Notes: generated by a model not told the origin, from the letters alone. Positions 18,309 to 27,382 are shown, counted from the stretch's first letter. The stretch is 53,164 nt of DNA from an uncultured Gammaproteobacteria bacterium (GCA_937139475.1 CAKZQF010000020.1:1-53164), one strand, 5' to 3'. Translations and numbers: made by a program.

Positions 18309-19021
18309 TACTCTAGCTCCTTAATTACCTTGGCAGGAACGCCCGCTGCCAAAACGCCAGGAGGAATGTCCTTGGTCACCACACTTGATGCCGCGATGAT
18401 GCTCCCTTTACCAATAGTGACACCGGCCATGACGGATACCCCTGTTGCGAGCCAAACGTCATCTTCTAGTACAATGTCCCCGACTTGGTCATCGGTTTCA
18501 GGTAGCCCTTGGGCGCGGGCCTTTGCTGCGAGCAGGTGGCCAGGATAACCCGCTAGAAACCCTTGTCCTGCGATTCTTACGTTGTTGCCAATAATCACCT
18601 GATTACCCACCGCAATGGTGGTCATCCAGCTGATATCTACGTTGTCGCCTACCACAAGCTTTGGCGTGCTTGGATGGCAGGTTCTGCCGGTAATGGTTGT
18701 CTGACCGGAAATGCGGCATTGGTTACCAATGCTAATCTCTAGTTTTCCTGCGATAAATGGTAAACCACCATAGAGATATAGGTGATGACCACAGTATTGC
18801 GTTTGGCTCTTAAATAATGGGGACCAGTAAAATACGCGCGTTAGGTAACCAACGGTGCCCACGATCAACTGATGGAGGGATAAAAGTAGTTTGTAAGGTA
18901 GGTTAGGTAAGGGTAAATCGCCACAACGTAACGCTTTTACGGTGTTAAAAAGCTGTTTAGCCACGGGATTAGGACTGCTTTTTAATCGCTGCTTGGCTTG
19001 CTCAATAATGAATATATTCAT
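18308..19021 (-). CDS. sypM: SypM-like acyltransferase of the left-handed beta-helix (hexapeptide repeat) family
   Basis: 237 residues. Isoleucine/valine-led hexapeptide repeats (IGNQCRISG, VIIGNNVRIAG, VTIGKGSIIAASSVV) form a beta-helix from about residue 90 to the end, ending with the usual PAKVIKEL. Members O-acetylate sugars from acetyl-CoA. Here it probably decorates the exopolysaccharide. Start ATG 19021 has AAGGAA upstream, and the gene is first behind its own sigma-54 promoter, so it begins a transcript. Confidence 0.87.
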   Translation of the reverse strand: MNIFIIEQAKQRLKSSPNPVAKQLFNTVKALRCGDLPLPNLPYKLLLSLHQLIVGTVGYLTRVFYWSPLFKSQTQYCGHHLYLYGGLPFIAGKLEISIGNQCRISGQTTITGRTCHPSTPKLVVGDNVDISWMTTIAVGNQVIIGNNVRIAGQGFLAGYPGHLLAAKARAQGLPETDDQVGDIVLEDDVWLATGVSVMAGVTIGKGSIIAASSVVTKDIPPGVLAAGVPAKVIKELE

Positions 19022-19062
19022 TGCAAGTTCCTTACTAGTTATTGATTCATTGATTAATAGTT

Positions 19063-19078
19063 AGCAGAATTGGTGCCA
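19063..19078 (-). promoter_or_regulatory. Sigma-54 (-24/-12) promoter upstream of the sypM-like gene
   Basis: Minus strand reads TGGCAC-CAATT-CTGCT: a perfect -24 box and a one-mismatch -12 box at correct spacing. The predicted start is near 19052, about 30 nt before the ATG at 19021. Confidence 0.82.
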
Positions 19079-19141
19079 GAGTGTAACTTGTTGTTTTTGT
19101 GGTGTTTATCTTCGTGGGCGTGATGCTTTACTGAGTCGTTC

Positions 19142-19165
19142 TGCAATTTGATTTGCAAAATGCTA
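19142..19165. promoter_or_regulatory. Candidate activator site: TTGCA half-sites upstream of the sypM promoter
   Basis: TGCAATTTGATTTGCAA (19142-19158), then TTGCA-AAA-TGC, 65-100 bp upstream of the -24/-12 element. It resembles the TTGCA-N1/3-TGCAA inverted repeats near the other two sigma-54 promoters but is less symmetric, and it overlaps the end of the sypL-like gene. Confidence 0.35.
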
Positions 19166-20524
19166 TTGGTTTTTCACTTTGACCCAGCGAGAGATTGCCA
19201 AGATTAATGCGCCTAAAATATAGATTGGCCAAGTAAACCCTTGGGTCAGGAAAGTCCCCGCAACAACGGTGCCGATAAGTCCAGCGAAGACTGCGTTAGC
19301 ACTTGCCATGATGGCTGCTGGTGGCGTGGACATTTGGTTAAGTTGTGCAATGCTAGATAGTGCCATGCGCAGCAACATGACTATCATGACTAAAAAGACG
19401 ATCAAACCGAGAAAACCTGTTTCCGCCAGCACACCAAACCAGGTGCTGTGAACAGCATGGTTTAGTCCATCCCAATGCGGGCTATAAAAAAAATAGTTAG
19501 AATAAAAGTTATTTACACCGACACCGGTAAAGGGGTTGTGCAGCGCCATTCCCCAAGCGGCCTCCCATGCGTATAACCGGCCCTTGGCTGATTCATCTAA
19601 TCCCTCTTCAGCCGCACCTCCGGAAGACCTATCTGAGATCCCTGCCACAGCGTACAGAACAACGGCTGCAACAACTGCAAGTGCAATAAATAGGAAACGA
19701 TTGTTTAGCTTGCGGTAAGTAAACACACCGAATACCGCCATCATACCAAGTAGCCCCCCGCGGCTTTGTGTTGCGATTACGGCAAAAAATAATATCGGGA
19801 CACTGATAAGGCCAAGCCAACGTTGCCAGCGCCCAATCTGTGGCGTGGTGATAAGGCTTACCGCGAAAGCAGCTGGAAACATTAAAACCAAGGCAAGATC
19901 ATTTGGATCACCAAGCAGTGACCCCAAAGCGCGCCCTATGGTTACTCTGGTTCCTTCAACTAAACCAATACCGTTGAGTTTGTTGCTAATGGCGACTAAT
20001 CCGACGAATACGCCTGAAACTGTCAGCATAGTGGAGGCCAACGAAAAGTCTTTGTAGGTTCTCGTTAACCACGTAATGGCGTAGGTCATTAACGCAATTT
20101 TCCAGTAGATTCCTTTGAAATAATCAATGGCTACTCCCCTGTTGCTTGCCATAAATACTCCAAGGATCACCAAGACAAAGAAGAAAGTAATGACAGACAA
20201 TTCTCTATTCCACCATAATTTGACTTTTTGGGTTAAGCCAATGTGCCAAATTAGCCCAACGATAGAGGCCAGTGAAAGCATCAAGGGGATCTTCAATGAA
20301 TATAGCGCAGGGAAGACTTCGTGAATACGATAAAAGGAGAATATGACAAACAACAGTACCATCCAAAAGGGGAGCGCCAGGACCAGCACGATAGCAATAG
20401 GAATGATGGCGATGACTAAGGCCAAAACAGGGTGGGGCAACCACCACCAAACCACACTGATTAAGGTGCAACTAAAGAGTGCCATCAGTAAATAGTGTGG
20501 ATTGCTGGTGCGATAGGTATTCAT
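19163..20524 (-). CDS. sypL: SypL-like O-antigen polymerase/ligase (Wzy family)
   Basis: 453 residues, about eleven membrane segments. The periplasmic Wzy_C signature is visible: ATQSRGGLLGMMAVF, HNPFTGVGVNNF and HSTWFGVLAETGFLGL. It would join lipid-linked repeat units into polymer at the periplasmic face of the inner membrane. Ligase and polymerase cannot be told apart by sequence, but the flippase and chain-length genes beside it favour polymerase. It starts 4 bp after the flippase gene. Confidence 0.87.
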   Translation of the reverse strand: MNTYRTSNPHYLLMALFSCTLISVVWWWLPHPVLALVIAIIPIAIVLVLALPFWMVLLFVIFSFYRIHEVFPALYSLKIPLMLSLASIVGLIWHIGLTQKVKLWWNRELSVITFFFVLVILGVFMASNRGVAIDYFKGIYWKIALMTYAITWLTRTYKDFSLASTMLTVSGVFVGLVAISNKLNGIGLVEGTRVTIGRALGSLLGDPNDLALVLMFPAAFAVSLITTPQIGRWQRWLGLISVPILFFAVIATQSRGGLLGMMAVFGVFTYRKLNNRFLFIALAVVAAVVLYAVAGISDRSSGGAAEEGLDESAKGRLYAWEAAWGMALHNPFTGVGVNNFYSNYFFYSPHWDGLNHAVHSTWFGVLAETGFLGLIVFLVMIVMLLRMALSSIAQLNQMSTPPAAIMASANAVFAGLIGTVVAGTFLTQGFTWPIYILGALILAISRWVKVKNQ

Positions 20525-20528
20525 TGGC

Positions 20529-21950
20529 TTAACCGAAAGACTTGCTCAATGAAAATAAATCCTGCTTGACGGTTGCCGCCATCGCAGCCAGTAGTAACCC
20601 CATCGATAATAACCATCCACTCCAGTTGATCGGAATAAATTGGCTTATCGAAATCAAACCCAGGCATAGCGCAAAAGCAATGGTAATTCGTAACAGGTCA
20701 TAAGGCAGTGGCAAATTTCGTTGGCTAGCGATGTAAAACAACGCAGCCTTTGAAAAATAGGCAAGGTTTAATGCAACCACAACGGCCCATATGCCCCATT
20801 GTGATATCCCAGCCCACATAATAGAAACGCCAATCGCTGCACACACAATATTGATAATAAGTTGCTGGTAAGTTGAAGTACCGCAGAAGCAGCCAATATT
20901 GACTAATTCAGAAATTTCTTTAAATGCCATCGCAAGTACCAGCCACAATACATATTGCATGGCCTCATGGTAATCGCTTGGTAGCAGTAAATGGATTAAA
21001 AATGGAGAAATGAAAGAAACTAGCACAGCGATGGCCATCACCACGATAATGCCGATCATAATATAATGTGCTGCTCGATCGGCGCCCTGGGTTTGCTTTA
21101 GTACGGCAAACCTTTTTGGTAGCCACCACATGCCAAATGGTTGAACCAATAGCACAGTGGCTAAGGCAAACTTAGCAGCTACACCATAGATAGCCACATC
21201 TGTTAATGAGCCCATATCTGCTAGCAACCAGCGATCAAAACCGGCCAACGAAAATGCGATAAAGCCACTACCAACAATAGGTAAGCTGTAACATAGATAG
21301 TGAACGGTTCGGTTTAACTTAAACCATATGCCGACTTCTTTTAGCATCATGACGGTTAATACTAGCGCCTGTGCCCCTGCGGCAATTAAACAAGCTGATA
21401 GCACGCCAGTCACTTCAAAATTCAGTCGTAAAAAAATGATGATTAATAGGGCTTGGGCAAAGGTTCTTAGGCTTGTAGCAAAGAAGAACAGTTTGACTCG
21501 CTCTTGCATTCTAAACCAGGCCAGAGGAATGGCTATTGCCCCCTCCATCGAGATAATCACAAATACGAGGCGTAATTGCAGTACCGAAATATCAACTGAG
21601 GTGGCGGTAATTAGTTTTGGGGCTAAGAGCCATCCAATTGTCGCAGCGATAAACCCGGTCAACAGGGCAAGGATTAATATGTTGGCAGCGCATTGTTTTT
21701 TTTGGATTGTGTCAGGAGCGGTTGCAGCATATCTAAACAGTGTGTTTTCCATACCCAATCCAACCAAGATACTACATACAATACCAATGCTGGTTAATAA
21801 CTCTAATTGGCCAAACTGCTCCGGGCGTAGGTAAAATGCGGTTATGGGGAGCATAATCAATGAAATGCTTTTCATTAACGCGATGCTAAGGCCATAAACA
21901 ATTGTATGCTTGATTGCTGGAGGTACGAGGGACTTAAGTCTATTGAGCAT
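20529..21950 (-). CDS. sypK: SypK-like oligosaccharide flippase (Wzx/MOP superfamily)
   Basis: 473 residues with about 12-14 membrane helices typical of RfbX/MATE-like flippases; the N-terminal YGLSIALMKSISLIMLPI and YLRPEQFGQLELLTSI follow the family pattern. It would move undecaprenyl-linked repeat units across the inner membrane. It overlaps the upstream glycosyltransferase by 11 bp. Confidence 0.88.
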   Translation of the reverse strand: MLNRLKSLVPPAIKHTIVYGLSIALMKSISLIMLPITAFYLRPEQFGQLELLTSIGIVCSILVGLGMENTLFRYAATAPDTIQKKQCAANILILALLTGFIAATIGWLLAPKLITATSVDISVLQLRLVFVIISMEGAIAIPLAWFRMQERVKLFFFATSLRTFAQALLIIIFLRLNFEVTGVLSACLIAAGAQALVLTVMMLKEVGIWFKLNRTVHYLCYSLPIVGSGFIAFSLAGFDRWLLADMGSLTDVAIYGVAAKFALATVLLVQPFGMWWLPKRFAVLKQTQGADRAAHYIMIGIIVVMAIAVLVSFISPFLIHLLLPSDYHEAMQYVLWLVLAMAFKEISELVNIGCFCGTSTYQQLIINIVCAAIGVSIMWAGISQWGIWAVVVALNLAYFSKAALFYIASQRNLPLPYDLLRITIAFALCLGLISISQFIPINWSGWLLSMGLLLAAMAATVKQDLFSLSKSFG

Positions 21951-23079
21951 TGGTTTTCTCCTTGTAAAGTGGGGCTAGCATAGTCAGCACAACACGTTGA
22001 GCTGGTGCATATTGCTGTGTCGCGCGATAGCGACTGGCTATCGCTTGCGCATTGCGGCCTATTTTCTTTATCTGTCCGATGTTATCGCCTAGTTCAGTAA
22101 GCTTATTGGCGAGGTCAAAAGCATTTCCTTGTTGATACTTGATGCAACTAACATCATGTTGTAACTGTTGGGCCCAATAGGCGTTGTCATCAGGGATAAC
22201 AATGCAATGCCCCGCCGCCATTGCTTCAAGAATTGATAGTCCGAAAGGTTCTTTGATGCTGGTGGAGACAAAAATATTGCAATTGGCTCGGATGCTGTCG
22301 AGATGCGGTGGTTTCTCATGCCAGATAATGTTGTTTAGTTGAATAGGCGCATGTGATATTTGCTGCTTGGTGGATTGGGGCCTGATAAAGCAAATCTCAG
22401 TATTAGGGCGCTGTTCCTCGGCAATAGTGGCCATCGCTTGAATGAAGAGGTCCAAGCCTTTCCATTTTAATAGGGAGGCAGCCCACATTATTTTTGGTGC
22501 GCGGTACTGGCATTGACTTGGCCAGGAAGTATCAGACAACCCATTATTGAGTTCTAAAAAGCGATCTCCATTAACAAAGGTTGCTATTTGCTGTTGGCTC
22601 AGTAATTTTTGTAGGCAACATTTTATTGATGGTAATGTGCTCTTAAGATAAAAAATACATTTTGCTCTTACAAGGCAGCGGGCAATTGTGTTTGAGCAGG
22701 CAACTGGGCCATGCACCAATTGAATGATTGAGTAACCGAGAAGGAATTGCAGCAAGTAAAGTGAAAGGTCGACACCAGGGCCGGACGCCCCTAAGGCAAC
22801 ATCAATTTTTCCGTATTGCCATCTTGCAGCAATAATACTTATCGCCAAAACAAGGTGACGTAAAAAGTAGCTAACACCCTGTTCCTTATCAGCGAGAATT
22901 GGTAATTCAATGAGCGTTGCAAACTGATAGCCTCTTAAAGACCAACTCGATTTGTCGTTGGTAATAATGGTGACCGTCAATTGCTCTGAACCTAGGGAAG
23001 CGAGCAGGTTATCTGTTGCGATTTTTGAGCCACCACAATAAGCGATTGGGTCAATGACGACCATATGGCGTGTATTCAT
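21940..23079 (-). CDS. sypJ: SypJ-like family 4 glycosyltransferase
   Basis: 379 residues. The donor-binding E-x7-E lies in KEPFGLSILEAMAAGHCIV, and an acceptor-domain glycine turn in IAYCGGSKIATDNLL. A hydrophobic stretch near residues 105-125 suggests membrane association. Sugar specificity is not readable. The ATG overlaps the upstream stop (ATGA). Confidence 0.83.
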   Translation of the reverse strand: MNTRHMVVIDPIAYCGGSKIATDNLLASLGSEQLTVTIITNDKSSWSLRGYQFATLIELPILADKEQGVSYFLRHLVLAISIIAARWQYGKIDVALGASGPGVDLSLYLLQFLLGYSIIQLVHGPVACSNTIARCLVRAKCIFYLKSTLPSIKCCLQKLLSQQQIATFVNGDRFLELNNGLSDTSWPSQCQYRAPKIMWAASLLKWKGLDLFIQAMATIAEEQRPNTEICFIRPQSTKQQISHAPIQLNNIIWHEKPPHLDSIRANCNIFVSTSIKEPFGLSILEAMAAGHCIVIPDDNAYWAQQLQHDVSCIKYQQGNAFDLANKLTELGDNIGQIKKIGRNAQAIASRYRATQQYAPAQRVVLTMLAPLYKEKTNAQ

Positions 23080-24338
23080 TTCATTTCCCTTTGACTAAAT
23101 CTGCGAATCAATGTCTGTTGATTAAGCTTTTTATAGATAAAGTTAATAACGCTGTTAAAGAGTGGTTTGAAAGACCAATGGCACCACCAAGTCAATTGGT
23201 AGCCGGTTGTGTTAATCATTTTTAAATAGCAGGACTCAAAACATTCAACATTTTTTTCGATGAGAAATAGTTGTTCAATCCGTTGTTTAGCGGCGCGACC
23301 GAGTTGACGTCTAAAATGTGGTTGCTGATAAAGTAATTCGATCGCTTGTGCAGTATTTACAGGTGATTCAGGGGGGACCAATAGCCCAGTTTTATTACGT
23401 AGAACAACTTCAGGAATGCCGCCGACATCAGGCGCTATTACGGGCAACTCACTCAAGCCCGCTTCTGCCAGAACCAAACCAAAGACCTCCTCTCTTGCGC
23501 CTGAGAGGAATATGTCCACGCCACCCCGTAGCAAACTAGCGAGGTCATCACGCTCTCCTAATAAAAAAACATGCCTGGTAAGTGATAATTCATTAATTTG
23601 GCTTTCTAGCAGTGGCTTACAAGGGCCATCTCCAACAATGATTAATTTAGCCGGAATTAATTTCTTCCGAACCTGTGCCAGTGCATCAATCAATACATCC
23701 ATGCCTTTTCTATCGATTAGCGAACCTGCCGCGCAAAGGACAAAATCGCTCGCAGTGAGCTTAAGCAGTGCTTTGACGTTGATTTTACTGTTGGCTTCTA
23801 GTCGCTTCTTATCGATACCATTTGCGATGACTTTGATTCGCGAACTATCAACACCTTCGTTAGCGTATTGCATTGCCACGGGGTTGCTCACTGCGATTAA
23901 CTGCGAAACATGATGCAAGCCAAGCGTGATCCGATCTCGCAGTGGGTAGCGACAATGCAGATGCGCTAGTAGTGGTAACCTTTTTTGTCTTGCAACGATA
24001 TTGAGCCATTGGCATGGCGCACCACTATTACTGTGAATGATTTGAATCGCATATTGGTCAACTAACTTTTCGCCTTGCTTAATAAGCTTGAGGTAACCAA
24101 CCACATCAAACACTGGTGAGCGCCAGCCCAAAAGCAAAGGAAATGGCTGGCAAACTACATTAACGCCAAGCCTTTTTACGGCGCTGGCCATAATGTCGCT
24201 GTTGCACCAAACCACCGCAGTAAATTTGTCTGGATCTAGATGTGACAGCAGGTCGAGCAGGCAACGCTCGCTTCCTCGAATCCAATCACTGCCATAGTGA
24301 ACAAAGAGAATAGGGATTCTATGATTGGTTGAAATCAT
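23076..24338 (-). CDS. sypI: SypI-like family 4 glycosyltransferase
   Basis: 420 residues. FVHYGSDWIRGSERCLLDLL is the acceptor-domain glycine loop; ANGIDKKRL, AAGSLIDRKGMDVLI and REEVFGLVLAEAGLSELPV are classic GT4 donor-site motifs. A C-terminal extension of about 50 residues, basic at its end (NQQTLIRRFSQREMK), follows the domain. It overlaps the upstream gene by 20 bp. Confidence 0.85.
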   Translation of the reverse strand: MISTNHRIPILFVHYGSDWIRGSERCLLDLLSHLDPDKFTAVVWCNSDIMASAVKRLGVNVVCQPFPLLLGWRSPVFDVVGYLKLIKQGEKLVDQYAIQIIHSNSGAPCQWLNIVARQKRLPLLAHLHCRYPLRDRITLGLHHVSQLIAVSNPVAMQYANEGVDSSRIKVIANGIDKKRLEANSKINVKALLKLTASDFVLCAAGSLIDRKGMDVLIDALAQVRKKLIPAKLIIVGDGPCKPLLESQINELSLTRHVFLLGERDDLASLLRGGVDIFLSGAREEVFGLVLAEAGLSELPVIAPDVGGIPEVVLRNKTGLLVPPESPVNTAQAIELLYQQPHFRRQLGRAAKQRIEQLFLIEKNVECFESCYLKMINTTGYQLTWWCHWSFKPLFNSVINFIYKKLNQQTLIRRFSQREMK

Positions 24339-25407
24339 GAGAATGCTCCTTAAATTGTGGTAGGTATTTAGGTAGCAACTGCTGATGGGGGAGACTATTT
24401 TTGATTAATGCCTGGTTGTAGCAGTCGACCACATCAGGTACGACGGTGACATCACTAAATTTATTAACAATGCGTTTTCTGGCGCGGCGGGAAAGAGAGA
24501 ATTTTCTTTTTAATGAATAGCTTAACCATTGAGATATGGCATAGCGCAGGCTTTTTATATCACCGGCTTGAGCAAGCCAGCCATTACAGTCGTTGATCAG
24601 TTGGTTCAGGGAACCGACATTGTAAGCGCAAACAGGAATACCATGGGCCATCGCCTCGAGCGCAGCCATCGGCAGCCCCTCATTTCTTGAAGGCATCACT
24701 AATAGGCCAATATTTTGCCATTGTTGCGCCATATTGGCTTGATGGCCGTGGAAGATGACATTATCACCGGCTTTTTTCTCAAGTTGTTCACGCATAGGCC
24801 CGTCACCGTAAACATGAAATAATCGCTGTTTAAAGCATGAAGATAGCTCGATAAATGAATCAGGGCCCTTTTCATAACTTAGGCGACCGACGAAAGCGAT
24901 TTGATTACCAGGAAAACGTTGTTGTTCAACGGAGACAAAATTGTTGAGTACGGTGCACTGGTGCGTTAACCGAGCGCTTATTTGATTGCTTACTGCGATG
25001 AGCGAATGGGACAGTACTGAGCTTAGCCTATCAAAAAAGTCATAAACAGCCAGCTTGCCACTGACACATTCCCCCGCATGAAAAGTGCTGACCAAAGTTC
25101 GCGCGGTTAATACGCCTGCAACACGCCCATAAATACCTGCTTTGTAGCCGTGAGTGTGCACTAGGGTGGGACTTTCAATAAATAATGCTTTAATTAATGA
25201 CAGTAAGCCAAACCTGAGCATCCTAAAGGGGATGTTGTGCTGACGTAACAGTGGTGTGATTGGGTGGTGTCCGTAGTTGGCTAAGAAGATAACTTCAACT
25301 TGGATTTGATGTTTTATCAGCCCCTTTGCCAACTCGAGTACATGAGTTTCAATTCCTCCGAAATTACGGCTATCTAATACGAGCCATATTTTTTTGTGCG
25401 CCGTCAT
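24319..25407 (-). CDS. sypH: SypH-like family 4 glycosyltransferase, first gene of the locus
   Basis: The ORF is open to 25464, but ATG 25407 (TTGGAGTGATAAGT before it) gives a normal GT4 N-terminus (KKIWLVLDSRNFGGIETHVL), and the perfect sigma-54 promoter at 25448-25463 lies inside the longer frame, which rules out the upstream start. 362 residues; donor-site motif NEGLPMAALEAMAHGIPV. It begins a seamless series of overlapping genes down to the sypL-like gene. Confidence 0.86.
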   Translation of the reverse strand: MTAHKKIWLVLDSRNFGGIETHVLELAKGLIKHQIQVEVIFLANYGHHPITPLLRQHNIPFRMLRFGLLSLIKALFIESPTLVHTHGYKAGIYGRVAGVLTARTLVSTFHAGECVSGKLAVYDFFDRLSSVLSHSLIAVSNQISARLTHQCTVLNNFVSVEQQRFPGNQIAFVGRLSYEKGPDSFIELSSCFKQRLFHVYGDGPMREQLEKKAGDNVIFHGHQANMAQQWQNIGLLVMPSRNEGLPMAALEAMAHGIPVCAYNVGSLNQLINDCNGWLAQAGDIKSLRYAISQWLSYSLKRKFSLSRRARKRIVNKFSDVTVVPDVVDCYNQALIKNSLPHQQLLPKYLPQFKEHSHDFNQS

Positions 25408-25447
25408 ACTTATCACTCCAATGAAGTTGAGTTCTATTAGAGGTAAC

Positions 25448-25463
25448 AGCAAGCATGGTGCCA
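25448..25463 (-). promoter_or_regulatory. Perfect sigma-54 (-24/-12) promoter of the sypH-to-L block
   Basis: Minus strand reads TGGCAC-CATGC-TTGCT, an exact match to TGGCAC-N5-TTGCW. The predicted start near 25437 leaves a leader of about 30 nt before the ATG at 25407. Confidence 0.9.
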
Positions 25464-25535
25464 TAAATAGTTAGTATATTTTTCAATGTGTTAGGTTGTG
25501 AATTTTTATTTTATTATTTTCCCTTTTGAATTGGC

Positions 25536-25565
25536 ATTGCAAATTGCAATTATCGGTTTGCAATC
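25536..25565. promoter_or_regulatory. Candidate activator site: ATTGCAA-A-TTGCAAT palindrome plus extra TTTGCAAT
   Basis: A 7-bp perfect inverted repeat with 1-bp spacer at 25536-25550, then TTTGCAAT to 25564, 75-115 bp upstream of the sigma-54 promoter. It lies in the 339-bp divergent region shared with the symporter gene, so it could serve either side. The same TTGCA half-site recurs upstream of the sypA and sypM promoters. Confidence 0.45.
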
Positions 25566-25633
25566 TAAAAGTGTCATATCATTAAGGTAAATACATTGCT
25601 CCTGTTTAGGAAATAAATATTGCACTCAAAAGG

Positions 25634-25645
25634 GAAAACGTTTAC
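25634..25645. promoter_or_regulatory. LacI-family-like CG-centred operator upstream of the symporter
   Basis: GAAAACGTTTAC matches itself inverted at 10 of 12 positions with the central CG typical of LacI/GalR operators, about 100 bp before the symporter start. No LacI-type gene lies in the window. Confidence 0.4.
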
Positions 25646-25746
25646 ATTTTGACGTGCTGTGATCAATTAAAGTGCAGTGAGGGCTAATTTTCATAGCTGA
25701 CGCCAAGGTTACTAACAAAAATAATTAGAATGAAGTGGAGTGCTTT

Positions 25747-27309
25747 ATGAGTTTATCAACACTAGACATAGTCGTCTTTGTGTCTTATGTGGTGGCATTA
25801 ATAGCCATTGCTTATTTGGTTTCTCGCGAGAAAAAGGGTCATGAAAAAGATTCAAAAGACTATTTTTTAGCGGGGAATAGCTTACCTTGGTGGGCCATTG
25901 GTGCATCGCTAATTGCGGCCAATATTTCGGCTGAACAAATTATTGGTATGTCTGGCTCCGGCTATAAAATTGGCCTTGCCATCGCATCTTACGAATGGAT
26001 GGCGGCGATTACGCTGATTATTGTTGGTAAATATTTCCTGCCTATCTTCCTTGAACGAAAAATCTACACCATGCCACAGTTCTTAGAGCAGCGCTTTGAT
26101 CATCGTGTACGGACTATTATGGCGGTGTTTTGGTTAGGAGTTTATGTCTTTGTAAACTTGACCGCTATTCTATGGCTAGGGGCGCTAGCGATTAACACCA
26201 TCACCGGTGTTGATATGATGTATGGCATGATTTTCCTTGGCTTGTTTTCTGTGGCTTACTCGTTATATGGCGGGCTTAAAGCTGTTGCATTCACTGACAT
26301 TATCCAAGTGGTACTGTTAATCTTTGGTGGCTTGTTTTTATCTTATATCGCTTTGGATTTAATTGGCCAAGGTCAAGGTGCGATACAAGGGTTTAAATCG
26401 CTAATGGATCAGGCGCCAAGTAAATTTGATATGATTTTAACTGAAGATAATCCTTATTATGTTGATTTGCCGGGCTTGTCAGTACTTGTTGGCGGCATGT
26501 GGATAATGAACTTATCTTACTGGGGCTTTAACCAATATATCATTCAACGTACCTTAGCGGCGAAAGACGTTGGCGAAGCACAAAAGGGCATTGTGTTTGC
26601 TGCCTTCTTAAAGCTACTAATGCCAATTATTGTTGTTGTCCCTGGTATCGCTGCTGTGCTGTTGTTACCCGACTTGGGACGAGCGGATCAGGCGTACCCT
26701 GAGCTAATGAACTTGATGCCGAGTGGACTTAAAGGGTTAGTCTTTGCGGCGTTGGTCGCTGCTATCGTGTCTTCGCTTGCCTCAATGACCAACAGTGTCG
26801 CGACAATATTCACTATGGATCTTTACAAAAATGATAACAAACCGCGTAGTGAAGAGCACTATGTAAAAATCGGTCGTATCGTTAGTTTTACTGCGCTGTT
26901 AATCGCAATGTTAGTCGCTAAGCCATTGCTGGGCCAGTTTGATCAAGCCTTTCAGTACGTACAAGAATTCACCGGTTTCTTCACTCCTGGTATTGTTGCG
27001 CTGTTCTTACTTGGCATGTTTTGGAAAAAAACAACGGCCAACGGTGGCCTTTCTGCCGCGCTTGGATCGGCGGTGTTATCTTTTGTATTCTGGATGTTTT
27101 GGCCAGAGTTACCCTTTATGGACCGCGTTGGGTTAGTGTTCGTGCTATGTATGCTGCTGGCGATTGTCGTCTCAGCTATCGAGAACAAAGGGCATCATGA
27201 AAATGCGGTTGATTTAAATGGGATCACATTCTCAACCAGTAGCAGCTTTAATTACGCTGGCGTTGCAATTTCGTTGATTCTCATTGGTTTTTACACCACG
27301 TGGTGGTAG
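25747..27309 (+). CDS. Sodium:solute symporter (SSS family), sugar-type
   Basis: 520 residues from ATG 25747 with GGAGTGCTTT before it; a GTG four codons upstream is not needed. About fourteen membrane helices, with the family motifs LAGNSLPWWAIGASLIAANI, GGMWIMNLSYWGFNQYIIQR and AALVAAIVSSLASMTNSVAT. The SSYWGFNQYI region is like vSGLT and other sodium/glucose-galactose symporters, so a hexose substrate is likely but not proven. It is monocistronic, with a strong terminator at 27383 and a LacI-like operator upstream. Confidence 0.9.
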   Translation: MSLSTLDIVVFVSYVVALIAIAYLVSREKKGHEKDSKDYFLAGNSLPWWAIGASLIAANISAEQIIGMSGSGYKIGLAIASYEWMAAITLIIVGKYFLPIFLERKIYTMPQFLEQRFDHRVRTIMAVFWLGVYVFVNLTAILWLGALAINTITGVDMMYGMIFLGLFSVAYSLYGGLKAVAFTDIIQVVLLIFGGLFLSYIALDLIGQGQGAIQGFKSLMDQAPSKFDMILTEDNPYYVDLPGLSVLVGGMWIMNLSYWGFNQYIIQRTLAAKDVGEAQKGIVFAAFLKLLMPIIVVVPGIAAVLLLPDLGRADQAYPELMNLMPSGLKGLVFAALVAAIVSSLASMTNSVATIFTMDLYKNDNKPRSEEHYVKIGRIVSFTALLIAMLVAKPLLGQFDQAFQYVQEFTGFFTPGIVALFLLGMFWKKTTANGGLSAALGSAVLSFVFWMFWPELPFMDRVGLVFVLCMLLAIVVSAIENKGHHENAVDLNGITFSTSSSFNYAGVAISLILIGFYTTWW

Positions 27310-27382
27310 GGGCAAACCAAGGAGCTGCGTTATAGAGCTTGATTAGCTCAGCCATCGCCAGCTAAAAAATTAACAGCATCTT

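Noticed and set aside
25532..25549. Possible sigma-54 promoter for the symporter (TGGCAT...TTGCA on the plus strand)
   Set aside because: The GG-to-GC spacing is 11 bp instead of the strictly required 10, and no GG/GC alignment is possible.
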